Counted from the stretch's first letter, positions 9,296-18,818 are shown. The stretch is DNA of 64,000 nt from Collimonas sp. OK307 (GCF_900113705.1 NZ_FOQI01000001.1:124001-188000), one strand, 5' to 3'. Notes: a model not told the origin generated them from the sequence alone. Numbers and translations are program-made.

Positions 9296-9922
9296 ATGAA
9301 TCCATCGGAACAATTACTGACCCCGCAAAACTGTGCGCTGGTCATGCTTGATCAGCAGGCAGGTCTTAATTTTGGCGTGCAATCGATTGACAGGCAGCTT
9401 TTGATAAACAATTCTGTGGCTCTGCTAGAGACTGCCCTAACCTTTACGCTGCCAATAGTGGTTAGCACTTCAGCAAGCAAAGTTTACAGTGGCCCGCTGC
9501 TTCCAGACCTGCATGCTTTGATTCCCGACCAGGACATCATCGAACGCAAAAACATGAATATTTGGGAAGACCCCGCAGGTGTGGCGGCTATTACAGCAAC
9601 CGGCAGGAAGAAATTGCTGTTCTCAGGCATGCTCACCGAAGCCTGCATCAGCTTCGCCGTACTAAGCGCGATCGAAGCCGGTTATCAGTGCTACGTGGTA
9701 GCCGACGCCTGCGGCGGACTCACCAAAACCGGTCACGAACTAGCTTTACATCGCATGGCTGCGCGTGGCGCGCAGATGACGAGCTGGGTGCAGGTCGTAC
9801 TCGAGCTGCAGCGAGACTGGACACGCAAAGAAACTTACGACGGAGCCCGTGCGGTAATCGAAAAAAATGCAGGCGGCTATGGCGCCGGCCTGCGATATGC
9901 TCGTCAAATGCTCCCCAAATAA
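9296..9922 (+). CDS. Isochorismatase-like cysteine hydrolase (second copy)
   Basis: This 208-residue paralogue of the protein at 5301-6002 shares FGVQSIDRQ, the ELQRDW segment and the overall length. The catalytic residues are D19 in VMLDQQ, a lysine at 105/106 in GRKKLLFSG and C117 in LTEACISF. I set the start at the ATG at 9296, which has AAGG upstream and begins where the family does; an upstream in-frame ATG at 9197 would add 33 residues of low-complexity sequence. It is followed 59 bp later by the amidohydrolase gene on the same strand, so the two may act on the same amide or ester substrate. Confidence 0.88.
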   Translation: MNPSEQLLTPQNCALVMLDQQAGLNFGVQSIDRQLLINNSVALLETALTFTLPIVVSTSASKVYSGPLLPDLHALIPDQDIIERKNMNIWEDPAGVAAITATGRKKLLFSGMLTEACISFAVLSAIEAGYQCYVVADACGGLTKTGHELALHRMAARGAQMTSWVQVVLELQRDWTRKETYDGARAVIEKNAGGYGAGLRYARQMLPK

Positions 9923-9981
9923 CCGCAACGCAAGACTGTAACGCATTCGCTCTTTCCTATAGTTCATTAATGGAGTAGCAC

Positions 9982-11868
9982 ATGGAACAAACTATCTCAG
10001 CATCCGCTCCCCAAGGCACTCCCGATGTCCTGATTCTGATGAATGGCTGCTTTCACACGGTAGATCGGGAAAAACCACAAGCGAGTGCTGTAGCGATCAA
10101 GGATGGCAAATTTTTAGCTGTGGGCGATATCGATGAGGTAATGCGGCATCGCACCGCTTCCAGCCGGGTAATTGACCTGGATGGCCGCACAGTCATTCCG
10201 GGCTTAAACGATTCACATTTGCATCTTATTCGCGGCGGCCTTAACTACAATCTTGAACTGCGCTGGGAGGGGGTTCCGTCACTCGCTGATGCGTTACGCA
10301 TGTTGAAAGAACAAGCGCTGCGTACTCCAAATCCTCAATGGGTGCGCGTCGTGGGCGGTTGGAATGAATTTCAGTTTGCTGAAAAGCGTATGCCAACATT
10401 GGACGAAATCAATCTTGCGGCGCCCGACACGCCAGTATTTGTATTGCATCTATATGATCGGGCTTTGTTGAACCGTGCCGCGCTCCGAGTGGTGGGGTAC
10501 ACCAAAGATACGCCAAACCCACCTGGCGGCGAGATCGTTCGCGATGCGTCTGGCAATCCTACCGGAATGCTGATCGCACGCCCCAATGCCATGATTTTAT
10601 ACGCTACCTTGGCGAAGGGCCCGGCATTGCCGCGCGATTTACAAGTCAATTCCACGCGGCAGTTCATGCGTGAGTTGAATCGCTTAGGCCTGACCAGCGC
10701 AATCGACGCGGGAGGCGGATTCCAGAACTACCCGGAAGACTATGCCGTTGTGGAGCAGCTGGCGCGCGATGACCAGTTAACGATACGAATCGCCTACAAC
10801 TTATTTACGCAAAATAAGGGCAAGGAGCTTGAAGACTTCGAGAAGTGGACAGATATGGTCACTCCAGGACAAGGAACAGACTTTTACCGCCATAACGGCG
10901 CCGGCGAGATGCTGGTATTTTCTGCAGCGGATTTCGAGGATTTTCTGGAGCCGCGCCCGGACCTGGCGCCCGGCATGGACGACGAACTGGAAAAAGTGGT
11001 TCGCCATCTGGTATCTAAGCGCTGGCCGTTCCGCTTGCACGCAACTTACGACGAGTCAATCGAACGCATGCTGAATGTGTTTGAAAAAGTGAATCGCGAC
11101 ATCCCCTTTGATGGCTTGCATTGGATGTTCGATCATGCAGAAACAATCAGCCCGAAAAACATCGACCGTGTGCGCGCCCTCGGCGGCGGCATCGCAATTC
11201 AGCACCGGATGGCTTTCCAGGGAGAGTATTTCGTTGATCGCTACGGCGCGGAAGCTGCGAAAAATACGCCGCCTATCGCACGCATGCTGGAAGCAGGCTT
11301 GCCAGTCGGCGCCGGCACCGACGCAACGCGTGTCGCCAGCTACAATCCTTGGACCGCATTGTATTGGCTGGTGTCCGGTCGAACGGTAGGCGGTCTCCGT
11401 ATGTACGATGTCGGAAACCGCCTATCGCGCGACACCGCGCTAGAGTTGTGGACAGCCGGCAGTTCCTGGTTCTCCAGCGAGCAAGGCAAGAAGGGCCGGA
11501 TCAAAGAAGGCATGCTCGCTGACCTCGCGGTACTCAGCGCAGATTTTTTCACTGTGGATGAGGAAACGATCAAGTCAATTGAATCTGTATTGACGATCGT
11601 GGGCGGGAAAATTGTGTACGGGGAGGCAGAGTTCAAACCACTGGCGCCTGCGCCTATCCCTGTTTTGCCAGATTGGTCGCCGGTAAAAGCCGTGCCTGGG
11701 CACTATCGGCCATTGCTGCAAAAACAGACGGTCTCTATGCCGCACCAATGCCAAGGCGCATGCGGCGTGCATGCACACGCACATGACGTCGCCCGTAAAT
11801 CGAATGTCCCTGCGTCGAACTACTCCGGCTTCTGGGGGGCACTGGGCTGCAGCTGCTTCGCGTTCTAA
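9982..11868 (+). CDS. YtcJ-type amidohydrolase with Cys/His-rich C-terminal tail
   Basis: This is a 628-residue metal-dependent hydrolase of the amidohydrolase_3 (YtcJ-like) group. It has the N-terminal composite beta-domain (DGKFLAVGDIDEV, DLDGRTVIPGLNDSHLHL) with the HLH metal motif. Later come FDHAE, the GTDATR aspartate and the closing beta strands (KEGMLADLAVLS). The substrate is unknown; relatives act on formamides and similar amides. The last 50 residues are unusual: HQCQGACGVHAHAHD, then FWGALGCSCFAF at the very end. They are rich in Cys and His and look able to bind metal. A ribosome site (GGAG) precedes the ATG. It is probably co-transcribed with the hydrolase gene upstream. Confidence 0.87.
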   Translation: MEQTISASAPQGTPDVLILMNGCFHTVDREKPQASAVAIKDGKFLAVGDIDEVMRHRTASSRVIDLDGRTVIPGLNDSHLHLIRGGLNYNLELRWEGVPSLADALRMLKEQALRTPNPQWVRVVGGWNEFQFAEKRMPTLDEINLAAPDTPVFVLHLYDRALLNRAALRVVGYTKDTPNPPGGEIVRDASGNPTGMLIARPNAMILYATLAKGPALPRDLQVNSTRQFMRELNRLGLTSAIDAGGGFQNYPEDYAVVEQLARDDQLTIRIAYNLFTQNKGKELEDFEKWTDMVTPGQGTDFYRHNGAGEMLVFSAADFEDFLEPRPDLAPGMDDELEKVVRHLVSKRWPFRLHATYDESIERMLNVFEKVNRDIPFDGLHWMFDHAETISPKNIDRVRALGGGIAIQHRMAFQGEYFVDRYGAEAAKNTPPIARMLEAGLPVGAGTDATRVASYNPWTALYWLVSGRTVGGLRMYDVGNRLSRDTALELWTAGSSWFSSEQGKKGRIKEGMLADLAVLSADFFTVDEETIKSIESVLTIVGGKIVYGEAEFKPLAPAPIPVLPDWSPVKAVPGHYRPLLQKQTVSMPHQCQGACGVHAHAHDVARKSNVPASNYSGFWGALGCSCFAF

Positions 11869-11879
11869 TGATGTATGGG

Positions 11880-11910
11880 GGGCAGCTACGCTATTTTTAA
11901 GTAGCTGCCC
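11880..11910 (+). other. Perfect 10-bp stem-loop after the amidohydrolase gene
   Basis: The arms GGGCAGCTAC (11880-11889) and GTAGCTGCCC (11901-11910) pair perfectly around an 11-base loop that contains a T-run. It begins 12 bases after the stop codon. There is no T-tract after the stem, so a classical intrinsic terminator is not supported. It may be an mRNA 3'-end stabiliser or a weak terminator separating the amidohydrolase from the MFS gene. Confidence 0.55.
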
Positions 11911-12091
11911 GTCAAAAACCACAATACGCTCCTGCCTTGATTGAGGCCCGCATCGATTGTTCAATTAAAACGAACAGTATGAGTGCGTCACGCCCCAATT
12001 ATCTTTGCACGTATTGTGCCTAGAATGGCCCCCAGAAAATTAGTAAAAGAATTCCTCCCCATTTTCATCATGGCATTTCAAAGGACAAATC

Positions 12092-13306
12092 GTGAGCAAC
12101 ACCACTGAATCGGATATTTCTCCTGGCATGGTATGGCTGCTAGCCGTCTCTACCGGGCTTATCGTTGCCAACCTATACTATGCACAAACTCTGGTTGGTC
12201 CGATCAGCGCAGCTACCGGCCTTTCGCCCGAGGCGGCAGGGCTGATCGTCACATTGACTCAAATTGGCTACTGCCTTGGATTGCTGTTCATCGTTCCACT
12301 TGGCGACCTGATCGAAAATCGCCGCCTGATAACTACCGCCCTTGCATTTACCGCCGTGGCGCTGGTCGTGGCGGCGACCGCGGTCAATTCGACCATGTTT
12401 CTGGCGGCAGCGCTGGCAATCGGACTTGGCTCGGTCGCAGCCCAGATCCTGGTCCCTTTCGCCGCCCATTTATCGAAAGAAGCAACACGCGGTCAAACTG
12501 TTGGAAAAGTTGTCAGCGGTCTCTTGATCGGCATCATGCTGGCGCGCCCCGTTGCAAGTTTAGTGGCTGATCACGGCGGTTGGCATGTGGTATTCGGTGC
12601 TGCCGCCGTGGTCGTTGCCGCGCTGGCAGCGCTGCTGCGAAAGAAATTGCCGCAACGCGTTCCCGTTTCACCTCTCACTTATCCCGAACTGCTTGCAACG
12701 CTCTGGCACCTGTTTGTGCGCACACCAGTGTTGCGTCGTCGCGCCGCCTATCACGCCGGACTCTTCGGCTCATTTAGCTTGTTTTGGACGACCGTGCCTC
12801 TTGCGCTTGCCGGCCCTGAACTACATCTGTCGCAGACAGGCATCGCAATTTTTGCCATAGTTGGCATCGCGGGAGCGGTAGCCTCCCCGGTCGCCGGACG
12901 TCTCGCAGATAAGGGCTTTACCCGGCCTGCCACGGGTGTGGCGCTGATTTTGGGCGTCGTCGGTTTTGTATTGCCGTTGATTGTTACAGATTCACGCAAC
13001 TCGGCTTTGGCATTACTGGTCGCTGCTTCCATTATTCTCGACATGGGAGTAGCCGCCAACCTGGTACTTGGTCAACGCTCGATCTTCGCACTGGGGGCGG
13101 AAATACGAAGCCGCTTGAATGGCATCTATTTCGCTATCTTCTTCGCCGGCGGCGCACTCGGTTCCGCATTGGGAGCCTGGATGTACGCCAGCCACGGCTG
13201 GAAGGCAGCCATGCTGACCGGAATGGCTTTCCCGGGTCTGGCGCTGCTTTATTGGGCGACCGAATTCATCCAGGGTGGAGTAAAAGCATATAAAAGCGCC
13301 AGGTAA
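12092..13306 (+). CDS. Major facilitator superfamily transporter
   Basis: The 404-residue protein has about twelve hydrophobic helices and begins at a GTG with AAAGGA 7 bases before it; the nearest upstream ATG is in another frame and soon hits a stop. MFS hallmarks include the loop 2-3 motif ([10 protein letters not shown]) and its counterpart in the second half ([11 protein letters not shown]). The N-terminal [12 protein letters not shown] and the helix-5 region suggest a DHA1-type proton-driven exporter. The substrate cannot be read. It sits 51 bp upstream of the cytochrome c and molybdenum hydroxylase genes and may export or import the compound they oxidise. Confidence 0.88.
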   Translation: MSNTTESDISPGMVWLLAVSTGLIVANLYYAQTLVGPISAATGLSPEAAGLIVTLTQIGYCLGLLFIVPLGDLIENRRLITTALAFTAVALVVAATAVNSTMFLAAALAIGLGSVAAQILVPFAAHLSKEATRGQTVGKVVSGLLIGIMLARPVASLVADHGGWHVVFGAAAVVVAALAALLRKKLPQRVPVSPLTYPELLATLWHLFVRTPVLRRRAAYHAGLFGSFSLFWTTVPLALAGPELHLSQTGIAIFAIVGIAGAVASPVAGRLADKGFTRPATGVALILGVVGFVLPLIVTDSRNSALALLVAASIILDMGVAANLVLGQRSIFALGAEIRSRLNGIYFAIFFAGGALGSALGAWMYASHGWKAAMLTGMAFPGLALLYWATEFIQGGVKAYKSAR

Positions 13307-13357
13307 ACACGCACTCTGCGGTGACCCGCCAAATGATCTTTCCTGCCAAATCCATAG

Positions 13358-14629
13358 ATGCTGATCCTGTCCATGAAAACAAAATTTGCAAGCTTGATTA
13401 TCGTCGTCGTGATATGCGCTACGGCTGCTTTGATATGGGCATGGCAACCTGTGATTTCCGCGGTCGGTAGAGCGGCTACTTCTGGACAAGATCCACAGCT
13501 CATACTTCGCGGGCAGCACATTGTCGCGCTCGGCGACTGCATGGTATGCCACACATCAAAGGCAGGCGAGCCTTATGCTGGCGGCCTGCCGCTCCGGACA
13601 CCGTTTGGCACCATCTACACAACTAACATTACGCCCGATCCGGATACGGGAATCGGAAGCTGGTCATTGGAAGCGTTTAAGCGTGCAATACGATATGGCG
13701 TTTCCCGCGACGGCCATCTTCTCTATCCGGCATTTCCCTATATTCACTATACGCAAATGAGCGATACGGATATTGAGGCTGCGTATCACTATCTGATGAG
13801 CCGTACGCCCGTCAGTTATATGCCACCTGATAATGAACTTCTGCTTCCGTTGCGTTTCCGTCCCCTGCTGGCCTTCTGGAATTTACTCTATTTGCGGCCG
13901 GGAGAACGCCCAATAACGCCTGCCGCTGACCAGCAGATAGAACGAGGCCGCTATCTGGTCAACAGCCTTGGTCATTGCGCCTCCTGCCATAGCGCACTCA
14001 ACGTCATCGGCGGCGAGGCAAAACCCGCGCTTGGAGGTGGTTCTGTCGACGCTTGGGAAGCACCGGCGCTGACCGCGCTAGCCCACGGCAGAACTCCCTG
14101 GACGGCGGAGCAGCTGGAAACCTATCTGCGCAGCGGGATATCCGCGCAACACGGAGCCGCAAAAGGACCTATGCGCCCAGTCACCGATCGTTTGGCCGAT
14201 GCCTCCCAGGCTGATGTCGCAGCCATTGCAAAATATGTCATGTCGATACAGGTCGCTGCTGCTCCGTCTCAGCAGCAGACTGCTTCTGGCCAGCCGTTAC
14301 CTCAACAGGGAGCAGTGCTGTTCGCCGCTGCATGTGCGTCCTGCCATAGCGCCTCAGCCCCGATGTCTATGGCGGCTCGGCGCCCTTCCCTGACGCTAAG
14401 CCGTTCAGTCACCGCCGACACTCCTGTCAATCTTATTCAAACCGTGCTTGGCGGTGTGCCATGGACAGTTCCGCATAGCGGCATTTACATGCCGCCTTTC
14501 GCAGACGTCCTGACCGACGAACAAATTGCAAGCGTCGCGCAATTTGTTCGTGTTGACATCGGCAAGCGCCCGCCTTGGCTAAACCTCCCGCAAAATATCA
14601 CCTATGCTCGCAAGGAAATGCTGCCATGA
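13358..14629 (+). CDS. Trihaem c-type cytochrome subunit of a membrane dehydrogenase
   Basis: This 423-residue protein has an uncleaved or cleaved N-terminal hydrophobic segment (about residues 12-34) and three haem c sites: CMVCH, CASCH and CASCH. The three-domain architecture matches the cytochrome subunit of alcohol and aldehyde dehydrogenases. These pass electrons from a periplasmic dehydrogenase to ubiquinone or an oxidase. Its stop overlaps the start of the [2Fe-2S] subunit gene (ATGA), so cytochrome, iron-sulphur and molybdopterin subunits form one complex. A second in-frame ATG at 13373 (MKTKF) is a possible start; neither has a strong ribosome site. Confidence 0.91.
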   Translation: MLILSMKTKFASLIIVVVICATAALIWAWQPVISAVGRAATSGQDPQLILRGQHIVALGDCMVCHTSKAGEPYAGGLPLRTPFGTIYTTNITPDPDTGIGSWSLEAFKRAIRYGVSRDGHLLYPAFPYIHYTQMSDTDIEAAYHYLMSRTPVSYMPPDNELLLPLRFRPLLAFWNLLYLRPGERPITPAADQQIERGRYLVNSLGHCASCHSALNVIGGEAKPALGGGSVDAWEAPALTALAHGRTPWTAEQLETYLRSGISAQHGAAKGPMRPVTDRLADASQADVAAIAKYVMSIQVAAAPSQQQTASGQPLPQQGAVLFAAACASCHSASAPMSMAARRPSLTLSRSVTADTPVNLIQTVLGGVPWTVPHSGIYMPPFADVLTDEQIASVAQFVRVDIGKRPPWLNLPQNITYARKEMLP

Positions 14630-15111
14630 CTACCCAGATACACCTCAACGGCGTCGTTAGAACTGTGGCGTCCCCAGTGTCGGCGCCTTTGCTGTATGTG
14701 TTGCGCGATGAATTAAAACTTAACGGCGCAAAATTTGGATGCGGCTTGGGACAATGTGGCGCGTGCACCGTTTTATTGGACGATAAACCCGTTTTTTCCT
14801 GCCTGACCCCGCTCGGCGCGGTTGCGGGACGCCGTGTCCGCACTATCGAAAGCTTAGGGTCGGCGGCGGCGCCGGGTCCCTTGCAAGCAGCCTTCATCAA
14901 GCACCAGGCGGCTCAATGCGGCTATTGCATAGCAGGAATGGTGATGCGAGCGCAAGCCCTGCTTGAACAGAACACTGCCCCGACTGAGGACCAGATCCGG
15001 TCGCACATGGAACCCAATCTGTGTCGATGCGGGACACATATGCGGATTTTAGCCGCGATACGCGAAGTTGCGGCGGCAGGTAGCCTTCAGCAAACAAAGA
15101 AAGGAGGCTGA
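14626..15111 (+). CDS. iorA: [2Fe-2S] small subunit of molybdenum hydroxylase (IorA type)
   Basis: This 161-residue subunit has two iron-sulphur domains. The N-terminal plant-ferredoxin-like cluster uses CGLGQCGACTVLLD plus a fourth cysteine in VFSCLT. The C-terminal four-helix cluster uses CGYC and CRCG. Such subunits carry electrons from the molybdopterin subunit to the cytochrome. The start at 14626 overlaps the previous stop in an ATGA arrangement and has AAGGAAA upstream, which favours it over the earlier in-frame ATG. IorA is the best-known name for this layout, but isoquinoline is not necessarily the substrate; relatives oxidise aldehydes or other N-heterocycles. Confidence 0.9.
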   Translation: MTTQIHLNGVVRTVASPVSAPLLYVLRDELKLNGAKFGCGLGQCGACTVLLDDKPVFSCLTPLGAVAGRRVRTIESLGSAAAPGPLQAAFIKHQAAQCGYCIAGMVMRAQALLEQNTAPTEDQIRSHMEPNLCRCGTHMRILAAIREVAAAGSLQQTKKGG

Positions 15112-15112
15112 C

Positions 15113-17341
15113 GTGGGTGATGCATCGACAAATTTCACACGTCGCACTTTTCTTAAAGGAAGCGCGTTAATCGTCGCATTTTCTTTGTTCCCAAAACAAG
15201 CGCGATCCGAACTGAACGCGATGGGGTTGCCACAGATCTTAAATAAGAATTTACCCGGAAGCCTGAAAAGCACGCCATGGCTGGATGCATGGATCAAGAT
15301 CGAACGAGATGGAAAAGTGACTGTTTGCAGCGGCAAGGTCGAGCTGGGTACCGGCGTCCGAACCGCCCTGCTGCAAATTGCGGCGGAACAGCTTGAGCTT
15401 AAGCCGTCAAGCATTTTCTTTATTGCCGGCGACACTAGTTTAACGCCAAACGAAGGCTTTACAGCAGGCAGCCATACCATACCGGATAGTGGCACCGCCC
15501 TATTCTACGCGGCAGCCCAGGTTCGCGCATTGCTACTGGAGGGGGCTGCCGCAAAATTGAATGCCAGTGTCAGCAGTCTCGCCATTCGTGACGGAAGAAT
15601 AACAAGCCCGGATGGACGTAGCATCGACTACGGCACAGCCATCACCGGTATTGATCTGCACCGGCAGGCGAATTCCTCGTCCCAGTTAAAACCATCTGAC
15701 AGTTACAAACTAATTGGCCATCCGGTCCATCGCCTCGACATTCCTAACAAGTTAACCGGCGGCGCCAGCTACGTGCACGATCTTCGACCGCCAAAAATGG
15801 TGCACGCGAGAGTGATTCGCCCGCCGGTACAGGGCGCTCGCCTAAAATCGGTCGATATCGCTGCCGCGGAGCGCCTGCCAGGCGTACTGAAAGTGATACG
15901 CGATGGCAGCTATCTCGCGGCAGTGGCCTCGGACGAATGGAGCGCCATAACGGCAATGCGCGCCCTGACAGTCAGCGGACGATGGGATGGCGGCGCCGAT
16001 CTGCCGAACCCGCAAACCATCCATGCAACCTTGCAGGCATTGCCTGCAGAGGACATCGTTATCCTCAATGAGGGCAACATGAAAACTCCGCAAGCGCACT
16101 CGTTCAAGGCCAGATATACAAAACAGTACCTCATGCATGGATCGATCGGGCCATCCTGCGCGCTGGCGCTGCTGGAGGGCGGCCAAATGACAGTCTGGAC
16201 ACATACCCAGGGAGTTTTCCCGTTACGCCATGCGCTAGCGGAACTGTTGGGCATGCCGGACGAACAGGTTCGCTGCATCCATACCGAGGGATCCGGATGC
16301 TACGGCCAAAACGGCGCTGACGACGTCGCTGCAGACGCGGTCTTGATCGCCCGTGCGATGCCGGGAATACCAGTTCGGGTGCAGTTGATGCGCGACCAGG
16401 AGAATCAATGGGAACCGTTTGCCCCGGCGATGATCACCGAGATCGAAGCTGGACTGGATCGCACCGGACGTATCTCGCACTGGCACTACGAACTATGGAG
16501 CGGATCCCACAACGAACGGCCGGGAAACGCTGGAAAGCTCGCTCCCAGCTGGCTTCTGTCGAAACCATTCATCCCGAGCCCTTCTCTGCCCATGCTGCAA
16601 CCAGAGGGCGGCGGCGACCGCAACGCACTACCTCTATACGACATACCGAATGCGCGCATCACTAACCATTTTTTACCCCGCACACCTTTGCGCAGTTCTG
16701 CCATGCGCTCGCTCGGGGCGCACATCAATATTTTCTCCATCGAAAGCACCATGGACGAGCTGGCGGCCCTGGCCGCCATGGACCCGGTGGCGTTTCGCCT
16801 GCGCCACCTGACCGATGCGCGCGCGCAAGATGTCGTACGCGCAGCGGCCAAGGAGTTTGGCTGGGAACATCGGGAAAAGAAACGCAACCGCGGTACTGGT
16901 TTTGCCTTTGCCCAGTACAAGAACCTGATGGCGTATGTCGCCATAGCCCTGGAGCTGGAGGTGCAACCAGACACCGGCAAAGTGAATATTCTGCGTGTGG
17001 TCGCTGCTGTCGACTGTGGCCAGATCGTCAATCCAGACGGCGTAAAAAATCAGATTGAAGGCGGCATATTGCAATCGGCCAGCTGGACCTTGTACGAACA
17101 ATTGCAGTTTTCGACCGATGGCGTCAAAAGCATTGACTGGTCCAGCTATCCGATCATGCGCTTTTCCCAGGTGCCGACTAAGGTAGAGGTATCCCTGCTG
17201 GACCGTCCTGGCCTGCCGTTTCTCGGCGTGGCCGAAGCTGCCCAGGGACCGATGGCTGGAGCCTTGGCCAACGCCCTGGCGCAGGCGACTGGCAAACGCC
17301 TGCGCAATTTGCCATTGGCTGGACCACAGCTGCGCTCGTGA
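15113..17341 (+). CDS. iorB: Molybdopterin-binding large subunit of aldehyde/N-heterocycle oxidoreductase (IorB type)
   Basis: This 742-residue catalytic subunit belongs to the xanthine-dehydrogenase superfamily in the IorB arrangement. A twin-arginine export signal (RRTFLKGSALIVAF) shows that the folded, cofactor-loaded enzyme is sent to the periplasm. Molybdopterin-contact segments include GKVELGTGVRTALLQIAAEQL, SGCYGQNGADD, the LRSSAMRSLGAHIN stretch, and the C-terminal GVAEAAQGPMAGALANAL containing the likely catalytic glutamate. The GTG start at 15113 has an ideal AAGGAGG five bases upstream and follows the iorA stop by one base. With iorA and the trihaem cytochrome it forms a three-component dehydrogenase. 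Confidence 0.92.
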   Translation: MGDASTNFTRRTFLKGSALIVAFSLFPKQARSELNAMGLPQILNKNLPGSLKSTPWLDAWIKIERDGKVTVCSGKVELGTGVRTALLQIAAEQLELKPSSIFFIAGDTSLTPNEGFTAGSHTIPDSGTALFYAAAQVRALLLEGAAAKLNASVSSLAIRDGRITSPDGRSIDYGTAITGIDLHRQANSSSQLKPSDSYKLIGHPVHRLDIPNKLTGGASYVHDLRPPKMVHARVIRPPVQGARLKSVDIAAAERLPGVLKVIRDGSYLAAVASDEWSAITAMRALTVSGRWDGGADLPNPQTIHATLQALPAEDIVILNEGNMKTPQAHSFKARYTKQYLMHGSIGPSCALALLEGGQMTVWTHTQGVFPLRHALAELLGMPDEQVRCIHTEGSGCYGQNGADDVAADAVLIARAMPGIPVRVQLMRDQENQWEPFAPAMITEIEAGLDRTGRISHWHYELWSGSHNERPGNAGKLAPSWLLSKPFIPSPSLPMLQPEGGGDRNALPLYDIPNARITNHFLPRTPLRSSAMRSLGAHINIFSIESTMDELAALAAMDPVAFRLRHLTDARAQDVVRAAAKEFGWEHREKKRNRGTGFAFAQYKNLMAYVAIALELEVQPDTGKVNILRVVAAVDCGQIVNPDGVKNQIEGGILQSASWTLYEQLQFSTDGVKSIDWSSYPIMRFSQVPTKVEVSLLDRPGLPFLGVAEAAQGPMAGALANALAQATGKRLRNLPLAGPQLRS

Positions 17342-17381
17342 ATTTCAAGTGTTTTACCGGGATTTTTTAAAGAAGAAAGTT

Positions 17382-18365
17382 ATGCACACCGAAAGTTATT
17401 CTCGCACCAGAGTTATGAACTTCAGAGCCTTGTTCTTATGGATTTTTGCCATGATGCCTTTACTGGCAAATGCCGCCGCGCCACAAGTGCGTACCCAAGG
17501 CCCGGGATTTTATCGAATGATGCTGGGCGATTTTGAAATTACCGCCTTGCTTGACGGAACTCACCCCTTCCCGATTGATAAAGTCATGATTGACGTCTCG
17601 AAAGAAGAAATTGAGCGCGACTTGTCGCGTGATGGTTTAAAAGCTCCGGTTCAGGGCTCCATCAATGCGTTCCTGATAAATACAGGACCAAAGTTAATTC
17701 TCATAGACACCGGCGCCGGCACGCTATATGGCGATTGCTGCGGACATTTACTGGCGAATCTGCACGCCGCCGGCTATCAGCCGGAGCAGGTCGATGAAGT
17801 GTATCTGACCCATCTGCATAAGGACCATGTCGGAGGAATTTTTCTTGATGGGAAAATGGCGTTCCCCAATGCCGTCCTCAGAGTTTCTGAAGCTGACGCG
17901 GATTATTGGCTTACACCTGCAAACAAAAAGAGCGCACCGGAATTCCTCAGTACTTTCTTCGACAGCGCCATTGCATCGGTCGCTCCTTATATCAAGGCGG
18001 AGCGCTTTAAGACGTTTTCTAAGAACCAACAGCTGACACCTGGCATCACATCAATGGCAACACCTGGACACACTCCCGGACATACAAGTTATCTGATCGA
18101 AAGCCAGTCCAACGCACTGCTAGTCTGGGGCGATATCATTCATGTAGCGCCGATTCAATTACAAAACCCTAAGGCTTCAGTTGAATACGACAATAACCCG
18201 CCATCAGCGCAGCGCTTTCGTCGCAAACTGTTAGGCCTCGCTGCACAGAAACACTACATCGTAGGCGCCGCCCATATCGCATTTCCCGGGCTTGGCCGGA
18301 TACGTAGAAACAAGCACACATATGACTGGATCCCGGTAAACTACGAAGGCGATCCCGGCAAGTAG
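17382..18365 (+). CDS. Periplasmic metallo-beta-lactamase-fold hydrolase (second copy)
   Basis: This 327-residue secreted hydrolase has the metal motif H144-L-H146-K-D148-H149 and a signal peptide (hydrophobic stretch about residues 13-32, ending ANAAAP). It is the paralogue of the protein at 3835-4815. Both carry GAAHIAFPGLG/GAAHLPFPGLG near the end and a C-terminal WIPVNY. I place the start at the ATG at 17382, which has AAAGAAGAAAG before it; an ATG at 17415 (MNFRAL) is also plausible. It lies 40 bp after iorB on the same strand and is probably part of that operon, perhaps acting on a lactone or ester in the same pathway. Confidence 0.88.
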   Translation: MHTESYSRTRVMNFRALFLWIFAMMPLLANAAAPQVRTQGPGFYRMMLGDFEITALLDGTHPFPIDKVMIDVSKEEIERDLSRDGLKAPVQGSINAFLINTGPKLILIDTGAGTLYGDCCGHLLANLHAAGYQPEQVDEVYLTHLHKDHVGGIFLDGKMAFPNAVLRVSEADADYWLTPANKKSAPEFLSTFFDSAIASVAPYIKAERFKTFSKNQQLTPGITSMATPGHTPGHTSYLIESQSNALLVWGDIIHVAPIQLQNPKASVEYDNNPPSAQRFRRKLLGLAAQKHYIVGAAHIAFPGLGRIRRNKHTYDWIPVNYEGDPGK

Positions 18366-18399
18366 CCTACAGACCAACCTCCAACGAAGGAACTTCATA

Positions 18400-18801
18400 A
18401 TGGATGCGGAACAATCTCAACGCACAAAACTGAGCGCGCTAGGCCGAGTGCTGCGCGACTTGCATAAACAATTAATTCAAGTTGAAACCCAACACTTTGG
18501 CAGCGTCGGCAGCCCGTTGGAACAACTGCACCTGGTGGTCAATCATCCGCATTTTTCCTGGCTGCAAAAATTATCGGGTTTGATGGCGCAGATGGATGAA
18601 CGCCTTGATGAGCCCGAAGAAATCAGTGTTGCCGAGGCCTTTGCATTTCGCGTCGCAATAGAAGAACTGATTGGACCAAGCGAAAAAGGAGATATGGCGT
18701 TTCGCGCCAAGTACAACGCTCTATTGCACGATTCGCCCGACATCGTGATGGCGCACGGCGCAGTGCGCCAGATACTCGTTAATATTGTTTCGCAAAACTA
18801 A
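18400..18801 (+). CDS. Small conserved-looking protein of unknown function
   Basis: I do not recognise this 133-residue protein. It is predicted to be soluble and largely alpha-helical, with no signal peptide, no transmembrane segment and no cysteine pair. A regularly spaced leucine and hydrophobic pattern (LGRVLRDLHKQLIQVE, WLQKLSGLMAQMDERL) suggests helical packing. A good ribosome site (AAGGAAC) precedes the ATG, codon use matches the neighbours, and it follows the metallo-beta-lactamase-fold gene by 34 bp. It is therefore probably the last gene of the iorAB operon. It converges on the sensor kinase gene 17 bp beyond. Confidence 0.72.
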   Translation: MDAEQSQRTKLSALGRVLRDLHKQLIQVETQHFGSVGSPLEQLHLVVNHPHFSWLQKLSGLMAQMDERLDEPEEISVAEAFAFRVAIEELIGPSEKGDMAFRAKYNALLHDSPDIVMAHGAVRQILVNIVSQN

Positions 18802-18818
18802 GCTAGAGCCACTTGGCG

